64,000 nucleotides of DNA. Source: Labilibacter marinus (GTDB lineage: Bacteria > Bacteroidota > Bacteroidia > Bacteroidales > Marinilabiliaceae). Numbering within the stretch: position 1 is the stretch's first letter; every line of letters starts with the position of its first letter. The position numbers and the translations under genes were made by a program. Below are positions 45,280 to 54,467 of the stretch, in pieces. The stretch is taken from the NCBI RefSeq assembly GCF_001659685.2, contig NZ_LXYE02000030.1, forward strand, positions 1 through 64,000, in the 5' to 3' direction. A model generated the notes under the pieces. It was not told where the DNA came from, did no database searches, and saw only the letters and a program-made list of their open reading frames with translations.

Positions 45280-46914
45280 ATGGTTAAAAAAGTTATTCAC
45301 TTAGTTGTTGTTTTAGTTATTGCAACCAATGTTTTCGCCCAAACGGCACCTACAACATTTAAAAACCCCATTCTTTCCGGGTTTTATCCTGACCCTTCTA
45401 TTTGTAGAGTTGGAGATACGTATTATATGGTTAACTCTAGCTTTGAGTGGTATCCAGGATTACCTATTCATAAAAGTAAAGATTTGGTGAATTGGGAAAA
45501 GATTGGACATGGGCTGCACCGTCCTGACCAAATAGTATATAAGGATGGATTAAGAAATTCAAACGGAATATTTGCACCAAGCATTCGACATCATAAAGGC
45601 ACATTTTACATTATAACAACCATGGTGGGACAAAAGGGTAATTTTATCATTACAGCTAAAGATCCTGCAGGGCCTTGGAGCGACCCAATGTGGATTCAGG
45701 ATGCGCCAGGCATTGACCCTTCTTTATTTTGGGATGATGATGGACGTTGTTATTATACAGGAGCCGGGGTTATAGATGATACGAAAAAGGAGTGGCCTGG
45801 CAAAAACGGTATTTGGATGCAAGAGATAGATCCTGATAAAGGGGTGTTACTGGGAGAAAAAAAACAGCTTACTTATGGTCATGCCTCCAATGCGCGTTGG
45901 GCAGAAGGACCGCATCTGTATAAAATTGATGGCGAGTACCTGCTTTTAATTGGAGAAGGTGGTACTGGCGAGTATCATGCCGTTACAGTTTTTAATAGTA
46001 AAGATTTGTGGGGGCCGTACATTCCTAATCATGCCAATCCCATCATGACACATCGCCATTTAGGCAAAACGCATCCGATTGGCCAAACAGGTCACGCCGA
46101 TTTAATTCAAACGCAAAATGGTGATTGGTGGATTGTAATGTTAGCTAAACGTCGGGTAGATGGTTTTGTGACTTTAGCGCGTGAAACTTTTTTGGCTAAA
46201 GTAGAGATGACGCAGCAGGAGAGTGGGCTTACACCAATTATTAATCCTGGAATTGGATTGTTACAATTAGAACAAGAGCGACCTGCTTTACCATGGAGTC
46301 CAGTATCTAAAATAATAGAATTGGATGAGTTTAACGGGGACGAGTTGGGCTTAGCATGGAACTTTTTACGCTCGCCTAAGGAGTCCTGGTATCAGCAAAA
46401 AGAAGGGCAGATGCAAATTCAGTTACGTCCTTCCAGTTTGTCAGAACTAGTTAATCCATCTTATATAGCGCAGCGCACACGTCATTTTGCATACGAAGCA
46501 ACTACTCAGTTATCGTTTAAAACTAAAAAAGAAAATGAAAAGGCTGGATTAGCTATTTATCGTCGCCATGGTAATCATTATCAACTGCTAAAAACGAATG
46601 ATTCGATTGTACTTTTAAAAACCTTGCAACAGGGTAATGTAGGTGAGTTTAAATCGGAAGTTATGGCCACAGTTCCTTACAAAAAAGACGAAGTTGTATT
46701 AAGTGTAAAAGTAAATGGTATTAAAGCGCAGTTTTATTATGGAGAAAACAAAGCTGAATTAAAAACCATTAGTGTTGAGCAAGATTATACAGTAGTGTCG
46801 GATGAAGTAGCGCAAAAGTTTAATGGCGTTTATGTAGGTATGTATGCTACCTCTTCTGGCGAAGAAAGTAAGCGTATAGCTAAATTTGATTGGTTTAAAT
46901 ACAAAGGATTGTAA
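45280..46914 (+). CDS. GH43 family beta-xylosidase / alpha-L-arabinofuranosidase
   Basis: A 544-residue exported enzyme (signal MVKKVIHLVVVLVIATNVFA). The five-bladed propeller has the GH43 triad: general base D38 (YPDPS), pKa-modulating D146 (GIDPSLF) and general acid E209 (WAEGPHLY). From about residue 345 a concanavalin-like C-terminal domain follows (IIELDEFNGDELGLAWNF), as in GH43 beta-xylosidases of the XynB3 type. It would release xylose or arabinose from side chains. It starts 7 bases after the decayed gene and 16 bases before the next propeller protein. Confidence 0.9.
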   Translation: MVKKVIHLVVVLVIATNVFAQTAPTTFKNPILSGFYPDPSICRVGDTYYMVNSSFEWYPGLPIHKSKDLVNWEKIGHGLHRPDQIVYKDGLRNSNGIFAPSIRHHKGTFYIITTMVGQKGNFIITAKDPAGPWSDPMWIQDAPGIDPSLFWDDDGRCYYTGAGVIDDTKKEWPGKNGIWMQEIDPDKGVLLGEKKQLTYGHASNARWAEGPHLYKIDGEYLLLIGEGGTGEYHAVTVFNSKDLWGPYIPNHANPIMTHRHLGKTHPIGQTGHADLIQTQNGDWWIVMLAKRRVDGFVTLARETFLAKVEMTQQESGLTPIINPGIGLLQLEQERPALPWSPVSKIIELDEFNGDELGLAWNFLRSPKESWYQQKEGQMQIQLRPSSLSELVNPSYIAQRTRHFAYEATTQLSFKTKKENEKAGLAIYRRHGNHYQLLKTNDSIVLLKTLQQGNVGEFKSEVMATVPYKKDEVVLSVKVNGIKAQFYYGENKAELKTISVEQDYTVVSDEVAQKFNGVYVGMYATSSGEESKRIAKFDWFKYKGL

Positions 46915-46930
46915 TAAAAGATAAGTAAAT

Positions 46931-48118
46931 ATGTACCTGCCGAAAATGATTCTCACTATAACTAAAAAGCATATAGCTTGTGTTTGTATTAAAATATTTT
47001 TGAGTTGCCTTTTTATTTTTGCGTTTATAAATATTCAAGCACAAAATAAACACCTGAACATAGGAGCCATGGTGCAACCGGTGAATGAACAAAGCAAGTT
47101 TATTGATGCTGAGTATCATATTTGGGGCGCATCGGTTGTAAAAGGCGAAGAGGGTAAATATCATATGTATTATTCTCGCTGGCCGTATGAACTTGGGCAT
47201 ATGGCGTGGGTTACACATTCCGAAGTAGCTTATGCTATAGCAGATAAAGCCGAAGGTCCGTATAAACATGTAAATGTAGCCTTGCCTGCTCGCGGAAAAG
47301 GGTTTTGGGATGGAACCACAACGCATAATCCTACCGTATTTAAAAAGGATGGTAAATACTACTTGTACTATATGGGCTCTACGTCCGATGTAATTGCAAA
47401 GCAACCTACTTCTATGAAAAATAAGGATTGGTGGATATATCGCAATAATCAACGTATTGGAGTGGCTTGGTCCGAAAAACCTGCAGGACCATGGCGTCGC
47501 CTAGATAAGCCTGTGATTGATGTGGCCAGTAATGCGGAAGCACCAGATGCTTTAATGACATCAAATCCGGCGATAAATTTAGCACCTGATGGAAGTGTTT
47601 TTGCAGTGTATAAAGCGGTAGGTAAACAGGCCGGGTGGCAAGCAGTGGATATGAATGGTAGTGCAGGGTGGCAGGTTTCAAAAGGCGACCGTGTTCGTTA
47701 TATGCTTGCCTTTGCCGATAATCCATTGGGGCCGTTTACTAAACATGATGAAACCATTTTTGAACTTAAAGGGTCTGAAGATGAGCATATGATTGCCGAA
47801 GATCCTTTTGTTTGGAGTCAGGATGGAAAATATTATGCCATAGTAACTGATATTCAGGGGCGATTTACGGGTGACAAAGGCGCTTTAGCATTAATGGAAT
47901 CTAACAATGGTTACGATTGGAAACAAGCTAAACACCCAAAAGTATTACCCAGTAAAATATTAAAAGAAGATGGTACGTATACCGAATATAAGATAGAACG
48001 TCCTCAACTATTACTCGAAGGTAATATTCCTATATACTTGTTTGGCGCATTAGGCATTACAGTAAATGGTGTGCATCGCGGACACGCATGTAACTTGAGA
48101 ATAAAGTTAGAGCAGTAA
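46931..48118 (+). CDS. Secreted GH43-like five-bladed propeller glycosidase
   Basis: A 395-residue exported protein (hydrophobic segment about 17-34, cleavage near QAQ). Repeated propeller strands include EYHIWGASVVKGEEGKYHMY, HNPTVFKKDGKYYLYYMG, IGVAWSEKPAGPWRRLDKP, and MIAEDPFVWSQDGKYYAIVT, whose AEDPF would carry an acidic catalytic residue. It belongs to the GH43/GH117-like clan but I cannot name the subfamily. It probably works with the preceding GH43. It is the last gene before a 332-base gap that carries the 22-bp repeat array. Confidence 0.72.
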   Translation: MYLPKMILTITKKHIACVCIKIFLSCLFIFAFINIQAQNKHLNIGAMVQPVNEQSKFIDAEYHIWGASVVKGEEGKYHMYYSRWPYELGHMAWVTHSEVAYAIADKAEGPYKHVNVALPARGKGFWDGTTTHNPTVFKKDGKYYLYYMGSTSDVIAKQPTSMKNKDWWIYRNNQRIGVAWSEKPAGPWRRLDKPVIDVASNAEAPDALMTSNPAINLAPDGSVFAVYKAVGKQAGWQAVDMNGSAGWQVSKGDRVRYMLAFADNPLGPFTKHDETIFELKGSEDEHMIAEDPFVWSQDGKYYAIVTDIQGRFTGDKGALALMESNNGYDWKQAKHPKVLPSKILKEDGTYTEYKIERPQLLLEGNIPIYLFGALGITVNGVHRGHACNLRIKLEQ

Positions 48119-48158
48119 AGATTGGAGTCAGTACTTGCATATTCTTCCGAATACCTTC

Positions 48159-48297
48159 TCTGAAATCTCCGAACGCTCGTTCTGAAATGTTCGTACGCCC
48201 GTACTGAAAAACTCGTACGCCCGTTCTGAAAACTCCGTACGCCCGTTCTGAAAACTCCGTACGGTCGTTCTGAAAACTCCGTACGGTCGCTCTGAAA
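48159..48297. repeat. Seven-unit direct repeat with exact 22-bp period
   Basis: TCTGAAA-like unit starts fall at 48159, 48181, 48203, 48225, 48247, 48269 and 48291, exactly 22 bases apart. The consensus unit TCTGAAAACTCCGTACG plus CCCGT is about half G+C, far richer than the flanks, and contains the palindrome CGTACG. End units are more diverged than central ones. It lies about 150-290 bases upstream of the GH2 start at 48451. Units are not a multiple of three, so a protein repeat is excluded. No CRISPR-like unique spacers exist. Confidence 0.92.
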
Positions 48298-48343
48298 TTT
48301 AAGAGAACAGGCTCTAGTTTTTATTTTAACTAAAATCCCACCC

Positions 48344-48360
48344 AAAAAGATGGATAATAT
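48344..48360. promoter_or_regulatory. Possible fourth copy of GATGGAT promoter motif
   Basis: AAAAAGATGGATAATAT resembles the core of the shared 35-nt block with one mismatch, 91-107 bases upstream of the GH2 gene. Unlike the other copies it points the same way as the gene, so it is a weaker candidate. Confidence 0.3.
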
Positions 48361-48450
48361 CCCCTTGAGTCATCGTAAATTCATTGTTATATTAGCAGTA
48401 TTGATTTTAAAAGATAATATTACTTAATAATCGTAACTTAATTAACGATA

Positions 48451-51060
48451 ATGAAACAGATACTGTTTGCAGGTTTAATGGCTTTAATTATGATGTCTTG
48501 TGCTGATGTAGCTCAGGATGCCAGAGAAACCATTGATTTTAATGATGATTGGAAATTCCATTTGGGCGATGTAGAACAAGCTTCGGCAACAGATTATAAC
48601 GATGAGGAATGGCGTAAGTTAAGACTTCCACACGATTGGAGTATAGAAATTGGTTACGAAAAACCATTAGCCGTAACCAAGCCTGGCGAAGTAAGAAAAT
48701 CGACCAATGATAGTAACTTACCATCTAACATTACTGCCGTTCAGGCCAATGAGTACAGAAAGACAGCGAGTAGTACAGGTTTTGTGCAAGGAGGCATTGG
48801 CTGGTATCGTAAAAGTTTTCAGCTCAATGATTCTGATAGAGATAAAAATATAAGCATTGAATTTGATGGAATATATACCCGTTCTAAGGTTTGGGTTAAT
48901 GGTCAGTTGTTAGGTTATAGACCGAATGGTTATATCAGTTTTGCCTACGATTTAAGTCCTTATTTAAACTTTGAAGGAGAGAATGTAATCGCAGTTCAGG
49001 TGGATCATACTAATTATGTAGATTCACGATGGTATACTGGTTCTGGAATTTATAGAAATGTGCGCTTGGTAAAAAAAGCCAACACCCATATTGTTAATTG
49101 GGGCGTTCGCATAACCACACCAAAAATTACCCGCGAAAGTGCAGATGTTGTTATTAGTACTGAGCTAGCTTCATCAATAGAAGATGTAAAAGAGTTGAAA
49201 GTACAGGTGGCTATTGCAGATAAAGAAGGTAATGAGGTAGCAACAATAAACGAGAATATTCAATTAAACAAATCGGCTATTGCCAAACTCAAACTAAATA
49301 TTGTACAACCAAAGCTTTGGGATATTGAAAATCCTCATTTATATACAGCTCACATAAAAGTATTTAAGGGAGATGTTTTATTAGATAATGTAAAACAAAA
49401 GTTTGGTGTTAGAACGGCGGAGTTTACTGCTGATAAAGGGTTCTTTTTAAACGGGAAGTCAGTAAAGATTAAAGGAGTGAATTTACACCATGATGCGGGT
49501 GCCGTGGGAGCTGCTGTTCCCATTGATGTTTGGAAACGCAGACTGTTGCAGTTACAGAGTATTGGATGTAATGCCATTCGTACTGCCCATAACCCTTATG
49601 CTCCCGAGTTTTTAGATTTATGTGATGAACTAGGTATGTTGGTGGATGCTGAGTTTTACGACGAGTGGAGTCAGGATAAAGACAAACATACTACGCGTTT
49701 AGGCGCTAACGATGCTCCAGCTTCATTCGCTGCGGGTTACTCAGAGTATTTTAACGAATGGGGCGAAAGAGATTTAAAGGATTGTATCCGACGTGATTTT
49801 AATCACCCATCAATTATTATGTGGAGTATTGGAAACGAAATTGAGTGGACTTTCCCTTACTATTCACAAACCTATAATACAGTAAATGGTAAAGTTAAGT
49901 ATTACGAGCATATCCCCAATTACGATTCTATAACCAACAAAAAGGTGTTTGAGGAACTAAGCCCGGAAGTTGATTCGTTGGTGGTTATTGCAAATCAATT
50001 GGTGGCTTGGACTAAGGAGCTAGATACTACGCGTCCTGTAACCATCGGTAGCGTATTACCAGTTGTGGGTTTAACCAGCGGACTAGGACAGGCTGTTGAT
50101 GTTTTAGGCTTTAATTATAGAGCGGTGGAGTATGACGGTGCGCACGAACAATATCCAAATCTTAAGATTCTGGGTTCGGAAAATAATGGTACTTGGGAAG
50201 AGTGGAAAGCGGTTGCTGATAGAGATTTTGTGGCAGGTATTTTTACTTGGACAGGCATTGCTTATATGGGCGAAGCTGGACCATTCCCACGTAAAGGTTT
50301 AAATCTTTCGTTCTTCGATTTTGCTTGTTTTAAAACTCCACGCGGTCATTTTTATGAGTGTCTTTGGAAAGATGATCCTAAGGTTTATATTGGTACAGCC
50401 GCTTTATCTAAGTCAGAGTTTCAGTATGATAAAGACCAAGGTTTCTCCATTCAGTTGCGCACAGACTGGTTACGCAGATGGACTTGGTACGATATTGATA
50501 ATACCTGGAATTACGAGGCAAATGAAGATGTTGTTGTGATGGGGTATACCAACTGTGAGGTAGCCGAGTTATTCTTAAACGGAAAAAGCTTTGGTAAGCA
50601 AAAAGTAAACGATAACGAAGACCATATTATTAAATGGTTAGTTCCTTTCACTCAAGGTGAATTAAAGATTGTAGGTTATAATAACGACCAAGTAGTGGAT
50701 GAGTACAGCTTAAAAACGGCAGGTTCGTTAGCTAAGATATCCATAGAGTCAGATGTTCGCACTATGAATTCTAATGGTTATGATGTAGCACATATTGAAG
50801 TGAATTTGCAGGATGAAAATGGAGTGTTAATTCCGAATAAAGATGTGGATGTAACATTTGAAGTAACTGGTGCAGGAAGTTTAATAGCTGTAGATAATGG
50901 CTGGGAATACAATGTACAAAGTCATCAAGAAAATCATTTAATAACACACCAAGGTAAAGCCTTAGGTATCATTCAAGCAGCTCAATCGGGTGGAACAGTA
51001 CAAGTTATTGTTAGCGCAGGAGATGTAAAATCAGAGCCTATTATTATTAAGGTTGAATAA
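48451..51060 (+). CDS. GH2 family glycosidase, lipoprotein
   Basis: An 869-residue lipoprotein (lipobox MMSC, C16). Sugar-binding domain (WRKLRLPHDWSIEIGYE, about 54-70) with a longer insert at about 71-113 than the GH2 at 24942; then the Ig-like domain and TIM barrel with acid/base in MWSIGNE (E463) and probable nucleophile in LGSENNG (E577). A C-terminal DUF4982/Ig-like part includes VAELFLNGKSFGKQ. It likely removes a beta-linked galactose or uronic acid. Its 5' region has the 22-bp repeat array, and a strong terminator follows it. Confidence 0.9.
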   Translation: MKQILFAGLMALIMMSCADVAQDARETIDFNDDWKFHLGDVEQASATDYNDEEWRKLRLPHDWSIEIGYEKPLAVTKPGEVRKSTNDSNLPSNITAVQANEYRKTASSTGFVQGGIGWYRKSFQLNDSDRDKNISIEFDGIYTRSKVWVNGQLLGYRPNGYISFAYDLSPYLNFEGENVIAVQVDHTNYVDSRWYTGSGIYRNVRLVKKANTHIVNWGVRITTPKITRESADVVISTELASSIEDVKELKVQVAIADKEGNEVATINENIQLNKSAIAKLKLNIVQPKLWDIENPHLYTAHIKVFKGDVLLDNVKQKFGVRTAEFTADKGFFLNGKSVKIKGVNLHHDAGAVGAAVPIDVWKRRLLQLQSIGCNAIRTAHNPYAPEFLDLCDELGMLVDAEFYDEWSQDKDKHTTRLGANDAPASFAAGYSEYFNEWGERDLKDCIRRDFNHPSIIMWSIGNEIEWTFPYYSQTYNTVNGKVKYYEHIPNYDSITNKKVFEELSPEVDSLVVIANQLVAWTKELDTTRPVTIGSVLPVVGLTSGLGQAVDVLGFNYRAVEYDGAHEQYPNLKILGSENNGTWEEWKAVADRDFVAGIFTWTGIAYMGEAGPFPRKGLNLSFFDFACFKTPRGHFYECLWKDDPKVYIGTAALSKSEFQYDKDQGFSIQLRTDWLRRWTWYDIDNTWNYEANEDVVVMGYTNCEVAELFLNGKSFGKQKVNDNEDHIIKWLVPFTQGELKIVGYNNDQVVDEYSLKTAGSLAKISIESDVRTMNSNGYDVAHIEVNLQDENGVLIPNKDVDVTFEVTGAGSLIAVDNGWEYNVQSHQENHLITHQGKALGIIQAAQSGGTVQVIVSAGDVKSEPIIIKVE

Positions 51061-51085
51061 GCGTATAATTACTATAAACATAATT

Positions 51086-51113
51086 GAGGTTGTCATCAAG
51101 GCAACCTCTTTTT
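51086..51113 (+). terminator. Rho-independent terminator of GH2 gene
   Basis: GAGGTTG (51086-51092) pairs with CAACCTC (51102-51108) around a nine-base loop, followed directly by TTTTTG. It lies 26 bases after the GH2 stop codon, an ideal intrinsic terminator. Confidence 0.88.
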
Positions 51114-51240
51114 GTTTCTATACCTATCAAAAATATTACTATTGTACCAATATTGGAATTGAAACCAAATCTTTGCTGGTCTATTTATTACTCATTTTTC
51201 CAATTCAAACGTGTACCTGCGAATTTTCTGAAAATGCAAA

Positions 51241-51418
51241 GTACACCAGTGTAATGGCTCATTTTACGCTCAAAATGTAGAAGTACAAGTTGTACCAATG
51301 TGTTTTAGTGTTAAAAAGTAAAAGTACAGCTTGTACTAAGGTGTTTTATCGCAAAAATTACAAAAGAACAAGCTGTACCGAGTTGTTTCACCTTAAAATG
51401 TAAAAGTACATCGTGTAT
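51241..51418. repeat. Five degenerate units of about 41 bp with GTACA/TGTAC pairs
   Basis: Units start at 51241, 51283, 51324, 51366 and 51406 (spacing 40-42). Each contains a GTACA-like and a TGTAC-like half nine bases apart; 51283-51295 (GTACAAGTTGTAC) is perfectly palindromic. The right half reads TTGTACCAA, TTGTACTAA or a variant, the same word as at 54366-54374. It lies downstream of the regulator gene (minus, ends 51595), after the GH2 terminator. The array is diverged, suggesting selection on the motif rather than recent copying. Confidence 0.75.
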
Positions 51419-51594
51419 CAAGCGATTATTTTTCATATTTACATTTTATCAAAGTGTATTGCAGAGTTATCCGCTTAACATTTGCTCAAAATGTACGGAT
51501 TTAAGGTAGCAACTCGCGCAATAAGCAAAATGAATGCAAATAACAATATTGAACCCATTTACAGCAGTGGAGAATATTAAAGTACATCACTTAT

Positions 51595-54180
51595 CTATTT
51601 AGCCCAAAGTTCGTCTACATTAATATGTAAGAATTCTTTTAAATCGTACTCGTAATTTTTGGAATGAACAGTATTGTATTTCTCACAAAACTTATCGAAT
51701 AAAAACGTGGCTTTATTACCACTTCCTTGCTTGGTTAAACAACTTAATTGGTAATGTAAAGCTTGCGTATTCAAATCATCGAGCCTAAAGATATAACTCA
51801 CTACTTCCAATACTATATCGAAGTTTTTAGCCTTGTAGTTTTCTTTGGTATAGTCTAAAAGTTGGTCTGTTAAATCAAAATTAAGGTTCGATTTAACATC
51901 TAACAACCAGTCCTTTTTTGTGCCAGATAAAAATTCGCCACGCTTGATTAATGTATACAATTGCCTTAGTTCAGTATTGTTATTAGTAATGTAATCGTTA
52001 ATGATTTTATAATCGCAGAAAATATCTTCGTTTATTATCAATCGCCAAAACTTATCCTCAAATATTACATCAATACCTTTTATATGGGCAAGTACTTTTT
52101 TTAATCCATTAAAGGTAACTCCTCTATTGTTGGCGGCCTTAGTAGGTTCAAATCCATTCCAAAGCACATCGGTTAAATCGGAAGTTGAAATACCTCTAGG
52201 GTTTTTTAATGAAGAGAACAATAGTAATAAAAACAGTTCCTTGATTTTAGGAGGGAACTGCGCTGAATGGTCCTCTCCATTTTCATCTATCACCATAAAC
52301 TTACCAAATAGGTAAATAGCATTTTTCTCAGGACTCACATAAGTAGGTTTAGCAGATGCTATTGGTTTCTGCCTGGCTAATTTCATGCGATAAATAACAA
52401 ACAAAACGAGTAACAACATTGCCAGAACAACAATGATTATTTTAGCTGAGTCAATATTTATCCACGAAGGATCTGGTATCTCTACAACGTTTTGGTTTAA
52501 CCAATTAATTTCTTCATCGCTAAGTGCTCTATTCCAAATTTTCAATTCGTCCAGATAACCATTCATAAAGTTATCCTGTTTTATACCATGACCCAACAAC
52601 AATTCGCTAGCTCCAATAAAGGAAGGGTGATTATCCGATTCGCCCACTTTAACGCCATCAATAAATATGCTTTGCACTTCGGTAACAATGTTATAGCGAA
52701 CCGTAAATTGATACCACTTCATGTTTTCTATTTTTGTATCGGCATTGCAGTCGTTGGTATAAAAGCCAAACAACGGTTTTCCAGATCTAACAATAGCGTG
52801 TAAGCCTTTTCTGTAGCCTTCGGTATTGCTACCAACAATGCAATGACCAATTTTATTTTGTTGTTCCAATAGTTTTATATATACCGAAATGGTAAAGCTA
52901 CTATTCACTATTTTATAGGCGTCTACCATATCTAAGGTAGCGTAGTTACCATTACTTAGCTTAAGCACATGGCCGCGTTCGTTATCTGTAACAAACATAC
53001 CCGAGTCAGGATGTGTCTGAAATGGTGCAACCTGATTTTTAAGAGAATGATTAAAGCTATAACTAGCTGTTAAACCTTCCGAAATATTTAAAGGGCTCCC
53101 TATCAATTGAATATTCTGATTGCTGCTAAGTGCTTTTTGTATATCCACCTGCTCAGGTGTAAACTGATAACCTGCTTTAAAGGGTGCTAGTTTTAAGGAT
53201 GCCCCTTCATCGTTAGGAAAACTAAAATAGCCGTTAGTCAGTGCATTTTTATTGTGCGACCAACTCACCTCATTCGCAATTTTGCCGTCCAACAAAATCT
53301 CACCATTAATGGGTGTAAATTCGCTTAAGGTTTGTGTTAGATAATGGAAGGTTAGATTATAATCAGGCGACGAATAAAAAATGAAGTTGGGCTGTTTTCC
53401 AATCGTGTTCCAACACTCCAATAAATAATCAACCGAAAATGTGTTTAGGCTAATTCTAAACCAATCTTTAGGAGGAGGATTTCTTTTTATCTTTTCCTTA
53501 GTAAATCGTTTAACCTGCAACAGCTCATTGTGTAGGTTTCCTTTATAAATAGTCCGGCTATTGTTACTTCTTAATAGCTTAGGAAGTTTTATTTCAACAA
53601 TGTGTTTTTGAATGCAATTAAAGTATTTGCTTGTCTTATTACTCTGGCAAGCATCAAATATAATCAGCGGTTTATGTTGCGCTTGAATTTCTTCGATACT
53701 TGGCCAACGTTCTCCAGGTGGCTGAAAGAATGTTTGATTAAGTAAATGACTCGATTTTAATTGTTCTATTAATTCAGATTCATTCCCCCAAAATTTAATA
53801 AATAAAGGGAATACTCGCTCAGGATGGTTATTTAGATATTGCTTTAATTCTTGCAGAAAGTCGGCGAAAGTTAACAGCTCATCTTCTGTATCTATAATAA
53901 GTGTGTTATCAACAGAGTCATTAGTCACTGTTATCGACATGCCCAAATATTCCATTTTCTCGCTTAAGCGAAAAGTAGAAATGATATCCTTGCTGCTTGA
54001 AAATTCAGCTATAGCAAAAGAGCTCTTATTAAAACTTTTGGCATTCGCATTCTGAACAAAAAAAAGTAGCACCAACGCTATGGTAAAACAAAGCAGGAAA
54101 TTCTTATATATATGTTGGAAATAGGGCCTATTACAACGAATCATTTTTAAAATATCTCTATATGCTGACATTAAGCCCAA
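51595..54180 (-). CDS. Membrane-spanning regulator: PLC-like + LamG sensor, SARP/BTAD-like effector
   Basis: The 861-residue protein has an N-terminal membrane/signal segment (28-46). Its periplasmic part holds a phosphatidylinositol-phospholipase-C-like region (about 55-280; FADFLQELKQYLNNHPERVF, WPSIEEIQAQHKPLIIFDA), an Ig-like stretch (about 285-355, FKAGYQFTPEQVDI) and LamG (about 367-560, ending GYLDELKIWNRALSDEEI). Then come a membrane helix (580-598), a cytoplasmic OmpR-like winged helix (622-715) and a helical BTAD/TPR-like region (720-860). The PLC catalytic histidines are not apparent. This is a one-component transmembrane regulator that could sense a glycan. It is divergent from the 54468 gene. 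Confidence 0.75.
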   Translation of the reverse strand: MGLMSAYRDILKMIRCNRPYFQHIYKNFLLCFTIALVLLFFVQNANAKSFNKSSFAIAEFSSSKDIISTFRLSEKMEYLGMSITVTNDSVDNTLIIDTEDELLTFADFLQELKQYLNNHPERVFPLFIKFWGNESELIEQLKSSHLLNQTFFQPPGERWPSIEEIQAQHKPLIIFDACQSNKTSKYFNCIQKHIVEIKLPKLLRSNNSRTIYKGNLHNELLQVKRFTKEKIKRNPPPKDWFRISLNTFSVDYLLECWNTIGKQPNFIFYSSPDYNLTFHYLTQTLSEFTPINGEILLDGKIANEVSWSHNKNALTNGYFSFPNDEGASLKLAPFKAGYQFTPEQVDIQKALSSNQNIQLIGSPLNISEGLTASYSFNHSLKNQVAPFQTHPDSGMFVTDNERGHVLKLSNGNYATLDMVDAYKIVNSSFTISVYIKLLEQQNKIGHCIVGSNTEGYRKGLHAIVRSGKPLFGFYTNDCNADTKIENMKWYQFTVRYNIVTEVQSIFIDGVKVGESDNHPSFIGASELLLGHGIKQDNFMNGYLDELKIWNRALSDEEINWLNQNVVEIPDPSWINIDSAKIIIVVLAMLLLVLFVIYRMKLARQKPIASAKPTYVSPEKNAIYLFGKFMVIDENGEDHSAQFPPKIKELFLLLLFSSLKNPRGISTSDLTDVLWNGFEPTKAANNRGVTFNGLKKVLAHIKGIDVIFEDKFWRLIINEDIFCDYKIINDYITNNNTELRQLYTLIKRGEFLSGTKKDWLLDVKSNLNFDLTDQLLDYTKENYKAKNFDIVLEVVSYIFRLDDLNTQALHYQLSCLTKQGSGNKATFLFDKFCEKYNTVHSKNYEYDLKEFLHINVDELWAK

Positions 54181-54338
54181 ACTTATAAAAAAGTAACTAG
54201 AATATAGGGTTTTTTGAGACGCAATGTTGCATACAGAAGTTTTCTACAGCTGCATAAAAAAGTGAATTGTATTTTTTTTATAAAAAATGTTACTGAGCAT
54301 TTAATCAGTGTTTAATGTGTGTTATTAAGTGCAAAATT

Positions 54339-54374
54339 AAGTGTGTACTATAGGGTATTTAAGTTTGTACTAAG
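54339..54374. promoter_or_regulatory. 22-bp-spaced TGTACTA direct repeat
   Basis: AAGTGTGTACTA starts at 54339 and AAGTTTGTACTA at 54361, 22 bases apart in the same direction. The second extends to TTGTACTAAGG, followed by C/T-rich sequence very like 51332-51350. It lies between the 861-residue regulator and the trehalase-like gene, about 95-130 bases upstream of the latter. SARP proteins are known to bind direct repeats at 11- or 22-bp spacing, so this is a candidate operator for the regulator. Confidence 0.5.
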
Positions 54375-54467
54375 GCCTTTTTATCTACTCAAAAGTAATT
54401 TCATATCATCATTTAATAACAAAATAAATTCCAGTAACCTACTGGTAGTTAATATTAAAATACTGTG

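Noticed and set aside
46895-47452. 185-residue minus-strand ORF
   Set aside because: It lies antisense to the well-supported propeller gene and has a composition typical of shadow ORFs.
48159-48297. CRISPR array
   Set aside because: The 22-bp units are contiguous with no unique spacers of CRISPR size, and no cas genes are nearby.
48004-48345. 113-residue minus-strand ORF over the repeat array
   Set aside because: It overlaps the end of the propeller gene and runs through a 22-bp repeat that shifts frame each unit; no family resemblance.
51053-51280. 75-residue ORF starting within the GH2 end
   Set aside because: It spans the intrinsic terminator and enters the GTAC repeat region, so it is unlikely to be translated.
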